64,000 nt of DNA from positions 297,941 through 361,940 of the forward strand of contig CALCLY010000022.1 of NCBI GenBank assembly GCA_937966555.1. Direction: 5' to 3'. Below, piece by piece: positions 42,739 to 52,355 of the stretch (position 1 is its first letter; each line of letters starts with the position of its first letter). Source of the DNA: CALCLY01 sp900552775 (lineage in GTDB: Bacteria > Bacillota > Clostridia > UMGS1883 > UMGS1540). Below the pieces are notes generated by a model. The model was not told the DNA's origin, ran no database searches, and saw only the letters and a program-made list of their open reading frames with translations. The translations under genes were made by a program, and so were the position numbers.

Positions 42739-44822
42739 AGCTCCGGCGGCTTGTGCGAGGGCGGTTTTTTGTCCTCTCGTTCGCCTTGCTCCTTTTTCGC
42801 CTGATTTAATTGCTGCTTGATAGACGGCTTTACGGGTATTGCAACAATCTCATTTCCAAGCCGTACAAATTCCTCCGGATTCTTAAATATGTCGGCATAC
42901 TTTTTCTGCAAGCCGTCCGAAAGGCTCGTAAAATTTTCCTCTCCAAGACCGACTACAAGGAATGTACCGGCAATAATATCTGTCATTTCTTTATCATCGT
43001 TATAGATTGCACGGTTTAGAGGCAAGCCGTTCATTTTTCCCTCTTCATTGCAAATGACAGCGACCATATCCTCATACGGATATACAGCCTGTATAAGTCC
43101 GCCGACCTCTTTCTGCAAAGATTCCAAACCGGGCTCTATTTCCTTGATATACGGTGATTTCATAGGCTCAACCGCCAACACCGAAATTTTATCGTTCATA
43201 TTTTTGTCCTCGCTTTCCGACGGTTCATTATTGATAATGCCGTCGATTTTATTATAGTTTTGTTCTGTCTGCTTTTCTGCCGTTTCAAGATAATTAAAGG
43301 GCTTGTCTGCAAACCGTATTTCTCGTATCTGTTCAAATTGAGATAATACACCCTTTTGCAGTCTGTCAAACTCTGCATAGACTTCTTTTGTAAAACTGCC
43401 GTTATCGAGCATTTCCTGCTGACTGCATACCCAGCCGCTTCCGTACAGGAACGGGTAAAGCGTTAAATTATCCGTTATGTAGGTAAGCGATTTATCGCTG
43501 TTGTCATAGTATGCAAAGCCGTTATCGCTGAAAAGATATTTTTCGCTTTTACCCAAATACAGCTTATTATCATAGCCGACAAATGCCGTCATACCCTTGT
43601 AATTGCTTATCGCTGCCGAGCGTGTATGAACATAATCGAAAAATTTATCGACTTTTTCCCAGCCTGCTTTATCGCAGTAATAGGCGTTATTTTTACCCTT
43701 ATCGGAGAGTACAACAATATCCGAAACACTTAAACTGTGTCCGTAAAAATCATAAGGGCGGTTTGTGTTAAATTCCGCAAAAATGCTTTCCAATGTTGTA
43801 TCGGCTTTCATTTGTGCGGAATAAATAAGCTCATAATTTTCGATAACGGGCAGCTGCTTATCTTTTTTAATCTGCTCAAAGCTCTCAAAGCGCAGCCTTC
43901 TTGTGCTGTCGTCATCTTTGAGCTGATATATCATAAAAAGCCTTTTCGGATAGTTTTTCTCAAATTCGCACAGGCTCTTATACGGCTCGTCGGCAGAGGT
44001 CAAGCCCATTTCATTAAAAACCTGTTTTAATCTGTGAGTTTTACCGTGCAGAATATTGTCCGACAAATCCTTTTGCATTTCAATAATTTCAGAATACACA
44101 CGGTCATAGTCGGTGTGATTTGCCCTTAAATACTCGTCAATCCGAACAGCCAGCCCCATAGAATCCGCAATCTCGATTTCCGATAATGCGTCTGTTGTTA
44201 TGGAATATTCTTTCGGAATTGTATTTAAGTCGCCGTTGTATCTTTCGGTAAATTCAGAACCGCTGTTTTCCAAAACTCCGTAGCTGTCAAGAAATACGGC
44301 TTTATTGTCCTTTTTGCACCGTTCGCCATAGTCCCAAAAGTTCACAAAGTCCTCCAAATCGCCAAGCTCGCCGATTTTTATTCCGCTTTCTTCGGCTTTG
44401 TATCTGCCGTAGTCGTCATAGTCGGATATGTCGGGAATAAAGCTGTAACACTCCGTATTCAAGGCAAGGTTTATAAGGTCGGCAACGCTCTTTGTATGCT
44501 CCTGTGCCTCGACCGCAGCCGTAAACACCCGATATTCGTTGTCGTCAAGATTAGATAAAATATCCGCCAAGTAATTAAGCTCGTCAATGTTTTCGGTTTC
44601 CTTGAACAGCCTTTTTGCATTGACGCCGGGTAAATAAAAATCCGCAATTTCAAAAATGTACTCGCCGGGCTTTGCGTCAAGCTCAAGCCCGATTTCCTTA
44701 AAGATATATGTCAGTTCCTCTTTGTTTACGGGTAATTCCATTAAAAAATGCCGGTAATTATCCGGCGTATTCCTGTATTCATAGCCGTTTGCGATTGCTG
44801 CCGTAAAATAAAATTCCGCCAT
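42735..44822 (-). CDS. Multidomain antirestriction-like protein (ArdA-like, YodL, DUF3846)
   Basis: 695 residues from ATG 44822 (GGAGGTG at optimal distance; GTG 44828 overlaps the site). An ArdA-like acidic N-terminal half (FKEIGLELDAKPGEYIFEIA, NIDELNYLADILSNLDDNEY), a YodL domain (RLFMIYQLKDDDSTRRLRFE near 310) and a C-terminal DUF3846 (KISVLAVEPMKSPYIKEIEP, MNGLPLNRAIYNDDKEM). Such large polyvalent proteins are thought to protect incoming DNA in a new host. The tail carries KPSIKQQLNQAKK, followed by a Lys/Pro-rich end. Confidence 0.8.
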   Translation of the reverse strand: MAEFYFTAAIANGYEYRNTPDNYRHFLMELPVNKEELTYIFKEIGLELDAKPGEYIFEIADFYLPGVNAKRLFKETENIDELNYLADILSNLDDNEYRVFTAAVEAQEHTKSVADLINLALNTECYSFIPDISDYDDYGRYKAEESGIKIGELGDLEDFVNFWDYGERCKKDNKAVFLDSYGVLENSGSEFTERYNGDLNTIPKEYSITTDALSEIEIADSMGLAVRIDEYLRANHTDYDRVYSEIIEMQKDLSDNILHGKTHRLKQVFNEMGLTSADEPYKSLCEFEKNYPKRLFMIYQLKDDDSTRRLRFESFEQIKKDKQLPVIENYELIYSAQMKADTTLESIFAEFNTNRPYDFYGHSLSVSDIVVLSDKGKNNAYYCDKAGWEKVDKFFDYVHTRSAAISNYKGMTAFVGYDNKLYLGKSEKYLFSDNGFAYYDNSDKSLTYITDNLTLYPFLYGSGWVCSQQEMLDNGSFTKEVYAEFDRLQKGVLSQFEQIREIRFADKPFNYLETAEKQTEQNYNKIDGIINNEPSESEDKNMNDKISVLAVEPMKSPYIKEIEPGLESLQKEVGGLIQAVYPYEDMVAVICNEEGKMNGLPLNRAIYNDDKEMTDIIAGTFLVVGLGEENFTSLSDGLQKKYADIFKNPEEFVRLGNEIVAIPVKPSIKQQLNQAKKEQGEREDKKPPSHKPPEL

Positions 44823-44824
44823 AC

Positions 44825-45016
44825 TCACACCTCCAAATCCGCAAACTCTTTATCGGTCATAACGACCAATTTTGAAATAATATCCGCCGCCGCATTTTTC
44901 AAATCTGCGTCCTCGATATACGGTATGGCTTCTTTGATTTTAACAATAAGCCCCACACGGTCAGCGGTATTATACATAGAAATTATGCTTTTTTCCTCGT
45001 CCGAAAATCGTGTCAT
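44825..45016 (-). CDS. Transposon-transfer assisting protein (TTRAP)
   Basis: 63 residues: MTRFSDEEKSIISMYNTADR, then VGLIVKIKEAIPYIEDADLK, and an end FADLEV. The match to the TTRAP family of Tn1549-like elements is good. Small and helical; promotes transfer by an unknown route. The final codons TTG-GAG-GTG also form the ribosome-binding site of the next gene. Confidence 0.8.
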   Translation of the reverse strand: MTRFSDEEKSIISMYNTADRVGLIVKIKEAIPYIEDADLKNAAADIISKLVVMTDKEFADLEV

Positions 45017-45702
45017 AGCGATATATCCTCCTTTTTCTTTGATTTCGCTTGTGATTTCTGCACGCCTTGTATTTTTGCTGCTGCAAGCTGCTTTTTAACA
45101 GAAGGCTTTTTCGTCAAGTTCGACATATGTTTGTCTATATCGGCACATCTGCATTTATGCCGGATAGCTTTTTCGGAAAGCAGAATGTTTTTTAACATTT
45201 CACTGTCAGCGGGTAAATATTCGACTTTTAGAATGTTCCCGTATTTCGGGTGCGGTGCTCCTAACACATTTTTGTCAAAAGAATATGTGCATTGTCCTCT
45301 GTCATAGGTTACAGTTTTTGCAGCGCCGTTTATTGCACTGTTTTTTACCATATCCGCATACTGCTCATAATCAAGGTCATATATGCTGCCGCACAACTTT
45401 CCGTTCTTTACGGTTTCAACCTCGACGGCATATGCCTTTATATTTTCCGAAGCATTACCTTTCCAATATTGCAGGGTAGTATATGAGGGTGTGTCCTTTA
45501 TGAATAAGTCCCGTTCATTAAAGCAATGCGTCCCGTGCGTCCGTGTCAGCCATATAAAAGTTTTGTCCTGCCGGTTATCGCTTGCGGCGGCTTCATATAG
45601 AATTTTCCTGTCGTATTCAAAATCCGTCTTGTAATGCTCTGTGTTGATATTCAATATTTTTTCAAGACAGCCGATTAAGTCCGAACATTCAAATTTTTGC
45701 AT
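45013..45702 (-). CDS. Element protein of unknown function with SVKKQL tail
   Basis: 229 residues; GGAGGTG precedes ATG 45702. A mixed fold with KILYEAAASDNRQDKTFIWL, HGTHCFNERDLFIKDT and YDRGQCTYSFDKN. It recalls the LPD-type domains of polyvalent element proteins, but I cannot name it. The C-terminus (KKPSVKKQLAAAKIQG, then a Lys-rich stretch) is the tail shared by six proteins here. Overlaps TTRAP by 4 nt. Confidence 0.65.
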   Translation of the reverse strand: MQKFECSDLIGCLEKILNINTEHYKTDFEYDRKILYEAAASDNRQDKTFIWLTRTHGTHCFNERDLFIKDTPSYTTLQYWKGNASENIKAYAVEVETVKNGKLCGSIYDLDYEQYADMVKNSAINGAAKTVTYDRGQCTYSFDKNVLGAPHPKYGNILKVEYLPADSEMLKNILLSEKAIRHKCRCADIDKHMSNLTKKPSVKKQLAAAKIQGVQKSQAKSKKKEDISL

Positions 45703-45705
45703 ATA

Positions 45706-48051
45706 TCACACCTCCAAATCCTGCGTTTTCTTTTTCGTCTGTTTTTTCGGCGCTTTTTCCGTTTTAGCCTTTTCTTCTTTAAGCTGTTTGCGGATTGAAG
45801 GCTTTTTTTCCGTTTTCTGCGCCGTCTTTGCTTTCTGCCCTGATTCTGCCATAGTGGGTGTACCGATAAAATCCTCTTTTTGCGGCGGCTCCGGCAATTT
45901 AACCTCGCCGGGAGCAGTATTAAGCGTTGTTCTGCTGTTGTGAACATAATCACACATTGCGCTGTAATACGCCTTATCCGTTTCGGGAACGGTTTTATCT
46001 TTCAATGCCATATTTGCCGTTTCCTCAATTTCAGACATACTGATATGCAGACGCAGATACGGAACGAAAAGGTTTAGCGCCGTATTTGCACTGTCCGTCA
46101 CTTCATCGACGCCCTTTTGTCCTGTTGCCTGCCGTACAGATTCCAAATACTCCGGCGTAATGCTTCCCTTAAAATGATTTTCTATGTGGTTGATAAGCCC
46201 GTTTTCACGGTCGCCTATATCGTATCTGCCCATATAATTATCACGCATACCGTTATACATATAATCAATGCGGAATTTTGTTTTGTCGTAGCCTTGATTT
46301 TCGGGATAGCCTTCGTCAAGATATGTAAAAAGTTTATCAGCCTTATTAAGCGGCATTTTCTGCCCCGTTTCAAAATGCGGACTTTCCGACCACAAAATTG
46401 TAACTATCGGCTGTTTTGCCGGATTTAACATATCGGGAATTTCCGCATTAAGCCACTTTTCATAAATAACCGAATAATCAACCTGCATAAGCTCGGCAAG
46501 TTTTGAAAAACACCGTTCTCTGACTACTGTATCGTCAATTCCGATAATACTATATAAATCATTAGAGGATAACATATCATACAGCCTCTGAAAAGAAACA
46601 CCCGTGTAGATTTCATCTTTCATCTCGTCGTCCGAAAATTCCGCAGCGTACCAAGCGGAAATATCGGAATTTAAGTCAACGGATTTTTCTTTTTCAAGCT
46701 CCTTTAATTTTTCGGATATATCCGTAATCATTTCGTCCGCAGTAGTGCGTATCACTTCAAGCGACGCCTTTAATTCCTCCGTTTCCTTGCCGCTGCTCCA
46801 GCCTGCCACATAGCCGAAAGAGTAGTCGGAGGTGTCAATCCCGAAATGCTGACATACGGTATATGCAATACTTTCCGCCTGCACTTCACGGGTGCGGTTA
46901 TCCGGTCTGTCGTCCTCGATAACCTCGTTTTCTTCCTTTTCGGGAAGTGCGTGCAGCTTTGCGTGAGCGATTTCGTGAATGGTGGTTTTTATCGTCTGCA
47001 TTTCCGACAAATCATTACGCACGGCAATTCTTTTTTCGGTCAGGTGATAATATCCGTTTGCCGCGCGGTCTATATCTTCAAGCTCAATAGGTACGGGGGA
47101 TATTGCCTTTAACGCTTTGAAAAACTTTTCGTAGTCCTCAACATTGCCTGTAAGCTGATTCGCTATTGTGGGGATCTCTTTTCCGTCCGTCTGCGACAGG
47201 TCAAATACCGTTGTTATCTTAAACGCCGGAACGGTGATTGTTTTTGTGGTTGTTCTGTTGCTGCCGTCTGCGTTCAATATCGGATTTCCGTTTTTATCGT
47301 GTGCCGTTTCCTCAATTTCTTTTTTGTACGGAGCAGGGGCAAGAATTTTGATACCCTTTTCGCCCTTTCTGACAGCACGCTTAAAATCATTTTTCCAAGT
47401 GTTAAAACCGGCTATGTACGAAGCGTCCGGCTTCTGCATTAAAATCAATATTGTATTCCGAAAGCTGTAATTATGGAATTTTGACATTGCCGACAAATAC
47501 TCTTTGTATCTGTCGCTGTTAAACAAGTCCTTAATGCCTTGCTCCAATTTGTCGGTAATTTCCTTGACTTTCTCTTTTTGAGATTTGCCCGTAAATTCAA
47601 TGGGTGTTACCGATGAAATATTTTCTGCCATTAAATCGACCTCCTTTATCAAATCTGAAAAAGGCTGTTCCCAAGCTCTGCCGAGCCCTCGAACAACCGT
47701 ATTTTTTCTTGCTCCGTTATTCTTAAACATTTCAAGCGTATCAAACGCCTTTTCAAAAAGTGTGATATTTTTTTCGGAAACAGACGGGGCAAAATGAATT
47801 ACCCCGTCCGTATATTCCTTGCTTGTACCTATCCAGCCGCGAACAAAATCGTCAAACAGCTCGCCCGTGCCTGTACTTGCGTATTCGTCTGCGTGTGATG
47901 AAACAAGCTCGCCGTTTCTGTACTGATAACCTAAAATCAGCGTTGCCGTTTTCTGATTGAACATAAAGCGGCGATTTTCAATATTCTGCATATTAAAATT
48001 ATCTCTGTTTGTATCAATGCGCATTATGCTGTCGGTGATCGGAATATTCAT
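45706..48051 (-). CDS. ArdC-like antirestriction protein with metallopeptidase and LPD domains
   Basis: 781 residues from ATG 48051, whose A is the last base of the upstream stop (TAATG). N-terminal LPD25-like domain (FMFNQKTATLILGYQYRNGE, TGELFDDFVRGWIG). ArdC N-domain, single-strand-DNA-binding in relatives (FHNYSFRNTILILMQKPDAS, AGFNTWKNDFKRAVRKGEKG). A zinc-peptidase motif HEIAHAKLH near 360 follows, and then an LPD16-like part (QPIVTILWSESPHFETGQ). Tail KKPSIRKQLKEEKAK with a Lys-rich end. ArdC proteins shield the entering strand from restriction. Confidence 0.85.
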   Translation of the reverse strand: MNIPITDSIMRIDTNRDNFNMQNIENRRFMFNQKTATLILGYQYRNGELVSSHADEYASTGTGELFDDFVRGWIGTSKEYTDGVIHFAPSVSEKNITLFEKAFDTLEMFKNNGARKNTVVRGLGRAWEQPFSDLIKEVDLMAENISSVTPIEFTGKSQKEKVKEITDKLEQGIKDLFNSDRYKEYLSAMSKFHNYSFRNTILILMQKPDASYIAGFNTWKNDFKRAVRKGEKGIKILAPAPYKKEIEETAHDKNGNPILNADGSNRTTTKTITVPAFKITTVFDLSQTDGKEIPTIANQLTGNVEDYEKFFKALKAISPVPIELEDIDRAANGYYHLTEKRIAVRNDLSEMQTIKTTIHEIAHAKLHALPEKEENEVIEDDRPDNRTREVQAESIAYTVCQHFGIDTSDYSFGYVAGWSSGKETEELKASLEVIRTTADEMITDISEKLKELEKEKSVDLNSDISAWYAAEFSDDEMKDEIYTGVSFQRLYDMLSSNDLYSIIGIDDTVVRERCFSKLAELMQVDYSVIYEKWLNAEIPDMLNPAKQPIVTILWSESPHFETGQKMPLNKADKLFTYLDEGYPENQGYDKTKFRIDYMYNGMRDNYMGRYDIGDRENGLINHIENHFKGSITPEYLESVRQATGQKGVDEVTDSANTALNLFVPYLRLHISMSEIEETANMALKDKTVPETDKAYYSAMCDYVHNSRTTLNTAPGEVKLPEPPQKEDFIGTPTMAESGQKAKTAQKTEKKPSIRKQLKEEKAKTEKAPKKQTKKKTQDLEV

Positions 48052-49223
48052 TACAAACATTCCTCTCTATGTTTTGATTTTTTCGGCTGCTGTAAATTTT
48101 TCGCCTGTTTTAGCTGTTCTTTTATGGAGTTCGGCTTTGTTTTTTCAATGCCCTTGCACTTTTCAAATCTTGCAATACGGCTTAAAAACGGCTGTATATC
48201 CGATTTATCCAAATGATACTCTTTCATAAAACTGCCGAGCTGACGGCGTACAACATCTGTACTGCCGTTTCTCAAATCGTATGCAATTTTATCTTTTGCC
48301 TTTGCGGAATCGCCTGCAAGCCAACCGTAATCTTCGCTTAAACTGCGGAAAAAGCTATCCAAATCAACCGCAAGAATTTCCGTTGTGTCAATAAGCCTGT
48401 CGTCAATGCCGTTTTGTTTTAACGGTTTCGGCTCAAAATTCTGCAAACAAACATTGTACCATTTGTCGCCGGAACGGGAAATGTAGCCTTTGGAAGTGAA
48501 AATACCCTGTTTCGCTTCGGCTATATACCTGCCAAAGTTTTCAGCCTCGATTGCGTCCCTATACATTGTCGGTAAGCCCTCAAATATCCCGGAGGAATAA
48601 ACAAGGTTTATGCCAAGCTCCTTTACATTGCTTGCGTCGGAAATTAAATCATAATAGTCGGTGTTATATGCAAATTCCGTAAGTTCCGCAAATGAATTAC
48701 ATTTTGCGTTTGTTTCCATAACGGCGTTGAGCTTCAATATTTCAAAGTTTGGAAGCTCGTTTAATTTCTCTGCAGTGTCCTGCAAATCGGCGACAGATAA
48801 ATCCTTGTCAAGCAGACTTTCAATAGATTTAATATTGCTTTTGAAGTCGTCAAAAAAATATTTGCCGCTGTCAGCGTCCGGCGAAAGACCTATACTCTCA
48901 AATGCTATACGGATTTCGTTATCTTTTGCCGGAAAGTATATCCACACGCCGGAGTTTTCCTTATTTCCGTTGTCGTACTCGGCAGCGTTCACTAAAAAGC
49001 CTTTATAGATATAGCTGTAATCTTTTTCTTTGAAATCAATGCTGCCCGATATTACGGCTCTGTCAACTTCCGCCTGCGACAGTCTGTGAAGAAATTTACC
49101 GGGCTTGCCGTTTTTGTCTGCTTCGTATGCCGAATAATGGTCGCCGACTCTGTAAACATTCGTAAAAATATGTTCTGTGCCGGCTATATTGATTTTATAA
49201 TATCGCTTGTCAATTTCACGCAT
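48051..49223 (-). CDS. ArdA-like antirestriction protein
   Basis: 390 residues; TTGGAGGTGTAATT before the ATG. An N-terminal part (YYKINIAGTEHIFTNVYRVG, then KPGKFLHRLSQAEVD) is followed by an ArdA-like module (WIYFPAKDNEIRIAFESIGL, DKDLSVADLQDTAEKLNEL). ArdA mimics DNA and blocks type I restriction enzymes. The tail has SIKEQLKQAKNLQQPKKSK. It ends by overlapping the ArdC-like start. Confidence 0.7.
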   Translation of the reverse strand: MREIDKRYYKINIAGTEHIFTNVYRVGDHYSAYEADKNGKPGKFLHRLSQAEVDRAVISGSIDFKEKDYSYIYKGFLVNAAEYDNGNKENSGVWIYFPAKDNEIRIAFESIGLSPDADSGKYFFDDFKSNIKSIESLLDKDLSVADLQDTAEKLNELPNFEILKLNAVMETNAKCNSFAELTEFAYNTDYYDLISDASNVKELGINLVYSSGIFEGLPTMYRDAIEAENFGRYIAEAKQGIFTSKGYISRSGDKWYNVCLQNFEPKPLKQNGIDDRLIDTTEILAVDLDSFFRSLSEDYGWLAGDSAKAKDKIAYDLRNGSTDVVRRQLGSFMKEYHLDKSDIQPFLSRIARFEKCKGIEKTKPNSIKEQLKQAKNLQQPKKSKHREECL

Positions 49224-49225
49224 AA

Positions 49226-51019
49226 TTACACCTCCAAGCTATTATTTTTGATTTCCGGCTTAAACGGATTTTCTCTTGCGCTGTCAAATTCACGGTATCG
49301 CTGTGTAAGCTCGGTTATCATACTTTTAATGCCCTGCATAAATTCTTTCGGACTTGATTCGCCTTTGGATATTAAAGAAAGCTGATTTTCCCATTCTGCC
49401 GTGAGCTGTGCGGATATGAGGGTGTCGGGCAAAACGGAAACAAGCAGTATTCCTTTTTTGGTAGGTGTTATCTGCCGTCTGTTTCTCTGCGCAAATCCCG
49501 TTTGTACCAGCTTTTCCAAAATGGCAGCTCTCGTTGCAGGCGTTCCCAAGCCTTTACGTTCTGCATCGTCCGTTGTTTCTTTTGCACCCGCCGTTTCCAT
49601 TGCAGATAATAGCGTGTCCTCCGTGTACGGTTTCGGAGGCTGCGTATATTTTTCTTTAAGCTCCGGCGCTGCTCCTGCAAATAGCTGTCCTTTATAGAAT
49701 TTCACAAGCGGCGCTGATTCCGCATTATCCGTTTTTGGATATATCAGCTTTTCTATTGCACGAAAGCCCTCCAAAACAATTTCTTTGCCCTTTGCCGTAA
49801 AGGTATAACCGCCGCACTCAAATACCGCCGCAGTATTTTCATACATATAACTTTCCGCCGATGCTGAAATTATCCGGCATAAAACAAGTTTCAGAATATT
49901 TAGTTCGCCCGTCGGAATTGCCGACAAATCCGCCTTTTCAATTTCAAGCGTGGGAATAATGGCGTGGTGGTCTGATACTTTACCGTTATTTATCATACGG
50001 GATATTTCGGGAAAGAAATCGGGGGCTTTGTCAAACGGCGGTATATCCGCACCAAGACGAATAACTGCCGCTGCCGTTTCCGCCATATCCTCCGTCAAAT
50101 ATCGGCTGTCCGTTCGGGGATAAGTGATAAGTTTCTTTTCGTATAATGCCTGTGCGTAGTCAAGCGTCTGCTTTGCGGTGTAGCCGTAAATCCTGTTTGC
50201 CGCCCTTTGCAGCGTTGTTAAATCAAACAGCTTCGACGGCTGTTCGGTTTTTGTTTCTTTGCTTACTGAAACGCAAACGGCCTGTGAATTTTCACAAGCC
50301 GTTATAATTTCTTTTGCCGTATTCTCATTGTCAAGCCTTTCGGTTTCAGCTTTCACACCGCCGAGCGTGAGTTCAACCGTAAAATACTTTTCTTTTCGGA
50401 AAAATGCTATTTTGTTATGCCTGTCGCATAAAAGAGCAAGCGTAGGCGTCTGCACTCTGCCGATATTTAATGTTTTTCCGTAGAGAATTGAAAACAGCCT
50501 TGTTGCATTGATACCGACTATCCAATCCGCCCACATTCTGCAAAGTGCGGAATAATACAAATTGTCATACTCGCCGCCGTCCTTTAAGTTTTCAAAGCCC
50601 TCACGGATCGCCGCATTTTCCATTGATGAAATCCAAAGCCGCTTAATCGGCTTTTTGCAATCTGCCATATTGCAGACAAGACGGAATATGAGTTCGCCCT
50701 CACGCCCGGCATCACAGGCGTTCACGATTTCGGTAACTTCTTTTCTGTGCATAAGGCTTTTTACAACCTTAAATTGCTTTTGCTTATCGCCGTAAATCTT
50801 GTACTTGAAGTTATCGGGAATGATAGGCAAATCCGCATAATTCCACTTTGAATATTTTGCGTCGTATTCCTCCGGGAACGCTGCCGCTGCCAAATGCCCG
50901 ACGCACCAAGATATGATGTATTCGCCGTTTTCAATATATCCGTCACGGCTGCCCTTGATATTAAGCGCTTTTGCGATTGCAAGAGCAACCGACGGTTTTT
51001 CCGCTATAATCAGTTTCAA
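49226..51019 (-). CDS. topB: DNA topoisomerase III
   Basis: 597 residues from TTG 51019 (AAAGGAGGA 7 nt upstream). Toprim domain: KLIIAEKPSVALAIAKAL, DAGREGELIFRLVC. The active-site Tyr lies in LITYPRTDSRYLTEDM; further core motifs are NIGRVQTPTLALLCDRHNK and RKGLGTPATRAAILEKLV. A type IA enzyme that unlinks single strands, commonly encoded by these elements to aid transfer replication. It has no C-terminal zinc fingers. Ends in SLEV, with the next ribosome-binding site inside these codons. Confidence 0.93.
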   Translation of the reverse strand: MKLIIAEKPSVALAIAKALNIKGSRDGYIENGEYIISWCVGHLAAAAFPEEYDAKYSKWNYADLPIIPDNFKYKIYGDKQKQFKVVKSLMHRKEVTEIVNACDAGREGELIFRLVCNMADCKKPIKRLWISSMENAAIREGFENLKDGGEYDNLYYSALCRMWADWIVGINATRLFSILYGKTLNIGRVQTPTLALLCDRHNKIAFFRKEKYFTVELTLGGVKAETERLDNENTAKEIITACENSQAVCVSVSKETKTEQPSKLFDLTTLQRAANRIYGYTAKQTLDYAQALYEKKLITYPRTDSRYLTEDMAETAAAVIRLGADIPPFDKAPDFFPEISRMINNGKVSDHHAIIPTLEIEKADLSAIPTGELNILKLVLCRIISASAESYMYENTAAVFECGGYTFTAKGKEIVLEGFRAIEKLIYPKTDNAESAPLVKFYKGQLFAGAAPELKEKYTQPPKPYTEDTLLSAMETAGAKETTDDAERKGLGTPATRAAILEKLVQTGFAQRNRRQITPTKKGILLVSVLPDTLISAQLTAEWENQLSLISKGESSPKEFMQGIKSMITELTQRYREFDSARENPFKPEIKNNSLEV

Positions 51020-51088
51020 ATTAAATTCCTCCTTTGAACGCAAAAACAGCACCCAAGTTAATGAGTGCCGTTTTTGATTGATATTTAG

Positions 51089-51352
51089 TTAAAGTCCCAA
51101 TATGTCCTTGTGATGTCCTATGTCTATCAGCAAAATTATAACGCCGTTTTCATAACGCCATAAAATGCGAATATCCATATTAACGCTCATTTCAAACACA
51201 TTGTCAAGTCCCTGTACCTTTTTGGTACGAAGCGACGGATAAAAGGGATTTTGCATTAAGAGCTTTAATTTGTTTGCAGTCTGCTTTTGTTCCGCAGCAG
51301 ACAGCTTTTTCAAATCCCTTTCAAATTCCTTTGTATATTTGAGCTTATACAT
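51089..51352 (-). CDS. RelE/YafQ-type toxin
   Basis: 87 residues: YKLKYTKEFERDLKKLSAAE, QGLDNVFEMSVNMDIRILWR, IILLIDIGHHKDIL fit the RelE superfamily mRNA interferases. Overlaps the antitoxin gene by 8 nt. The pair interrupts the conserved order of topB and DUF4366 and could stabilise the element. Confidence 0.85.
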   Translation of the reverse strand: MYKLKYTKEFERDLKKLSAAEQKQTANKLKLLMQNPFYPSLRTKKVQGLDNVFEMSVNMDIRILWRYENGVIILLIDIGHHKDILGL

Positions 51353-51611
51353 TGTCTATATCAATCCCCATATCGGAAAACATATCCTCAACGCTTTCAA
51401 ATGCTGTCTTTTTTTTCGTATCATTTTCCGACTCTTTCAGTATTTTTGCGATTTTTGCAATTTTGTCTTTCGGGTAGACAACGACAGGGCAAAGGAATAT
51501 CCCGCCGTCCCTTTCCATAATGTCGAATTTATCGCCCTCTGAAATACCGAGCTTTTTTATAATCTCCGACGGTATGGTTATCTGGGAACGTCCTCTGATT
51601 TCCGCTAACAT
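51345..51611 (-). CDS. AbrB/MazE-type antitoxin
   Basis: 88 residues. A swapped-hairpin AbrB DNA-binding N-terminus (EIRGRSQITIPSEIIKKLGI, SEGDKFDIMERDGGIFL) and an acidic C-terminal tail (FESVEDMFSDMGIDIDNV) that would neutralise the toxin. AGAGGTGTTTTT lies before the ATG. It probably represses its own promoter. Confidence 0.85.
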   Translation of the reverse strand: MLAEIRGRSQITIPSEIIKKLGISEGDKFDIMERDGGIFLCPVVVYPKDKIAKIAKILKESENDTKKKTAFESVEDMFSDMGIDIDNV

Positions 51612-51716
51612 AAAAACACCTCTTTCTATGTTTCTGATTTTCTGAATTTCTTACATTTATATTATATGTTATTTTCAGAAAAAAATCAAGTGGAAATCAA
51701 AAATTTAATAATTTTT

Positions 51717-52355
51717 TTATTCATCCGTTTCTTCGTCCTCATTTACAACGGTTTCGGTGTCCTCGTCCTCAAAATCGAAGTCATCCAAATCGTCCGCCTG
51801 TTCAAGTTTCTTTTTCGGCAAGATTACCTTGTAATAATAGCCGCCAATTCCGGCAGCCGCCGCAAGCGCAAGAGTGATAAACAGGCCGGAATTGTTTTTT
51901 TGCCGGTTTTGCTCCTGCTGTTCGGATTTTTCGGTCTTGCTGTCTGCGTTCTTTTTATCGGTTTCGGTTGAATCCGTTTCAGCCGTATTTTCCGTCTGCT
52001 CCGGCTTTGCGGTTGCTGTCGGTTTCTTGTCCGACTTCTCGACAAGAGCCTCAAGGTCGCTTTCGTCAACGGTATTCAAAAAATACACATTTTCGCTTTG
52101 TGCGCCCTTGTCAATCACGAAGTAAAAAACATTCCCGTCCCGTGCGGTTACGGTGATAAACTGCAAATTTTCATTATCCGAAACATCGTCTACAAGCTGC
52201 GCATTGCCCTTTGGTGTCAATGTTCGGTTGTCCTCGATTACGGTTTTGGTAGGCGTTTCTGCCGGAGCGTTACTCTGTGCAAATGCCGTCATTCCCGATA
52301 AAGCGAAAACGGCGGTAAATACCGCCGCCGCAAATTTAATTCTGTTCATTTTCAT
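51717..52355 (-). CDS. CD1107-family mobile element protein (DUF4366)
   Basis: 212 residues from ATG 52355 (AAGGAGG upstream). Signal peptide (MNRIKFAAAVFTAVFALSGM to AFA), a surface domain (LQFITVTARDGNVFYFVIDK, ENVYFLNTVDESDLEALVE), a low-complexity Thr/Glu/Lys stalk, one membrane helix (SGLFITLALAAAAGIGGYYY) and an acidic cytoplasmic tail. Probably part of the mating channel at the envelope. Overlaps the DUF4315 gene. Confidence 0.88.
   Translation of the reverse strand: MKMNRIKFAAAVFTAVFALSGMTAFAQSNAPAETPTKTVIEDNRTLTPKGNAQLVDDVSDNENLQFITVTARDGNVFYFVIDKGAQSENVYFLNTVDESDLEALVEKSDKKPTATAKPEQTENTAETDSTETDKKNADSKTEKSEQQEQNRQKNNSGLFITLALAAAAGIGGYYYKVILPKKKLEQADDLDDFDFEDEDTETVVNEDEETDE

Noticed and set aside
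48051..48060. ATG 48060 as start of the ArdC-like gene
   Set aside because: It leaves almost no space after the GAGAGG; ATG 48051, overlapping the upstream stop as TAATG, is better placed and matches the conserved MNIPITDS start.
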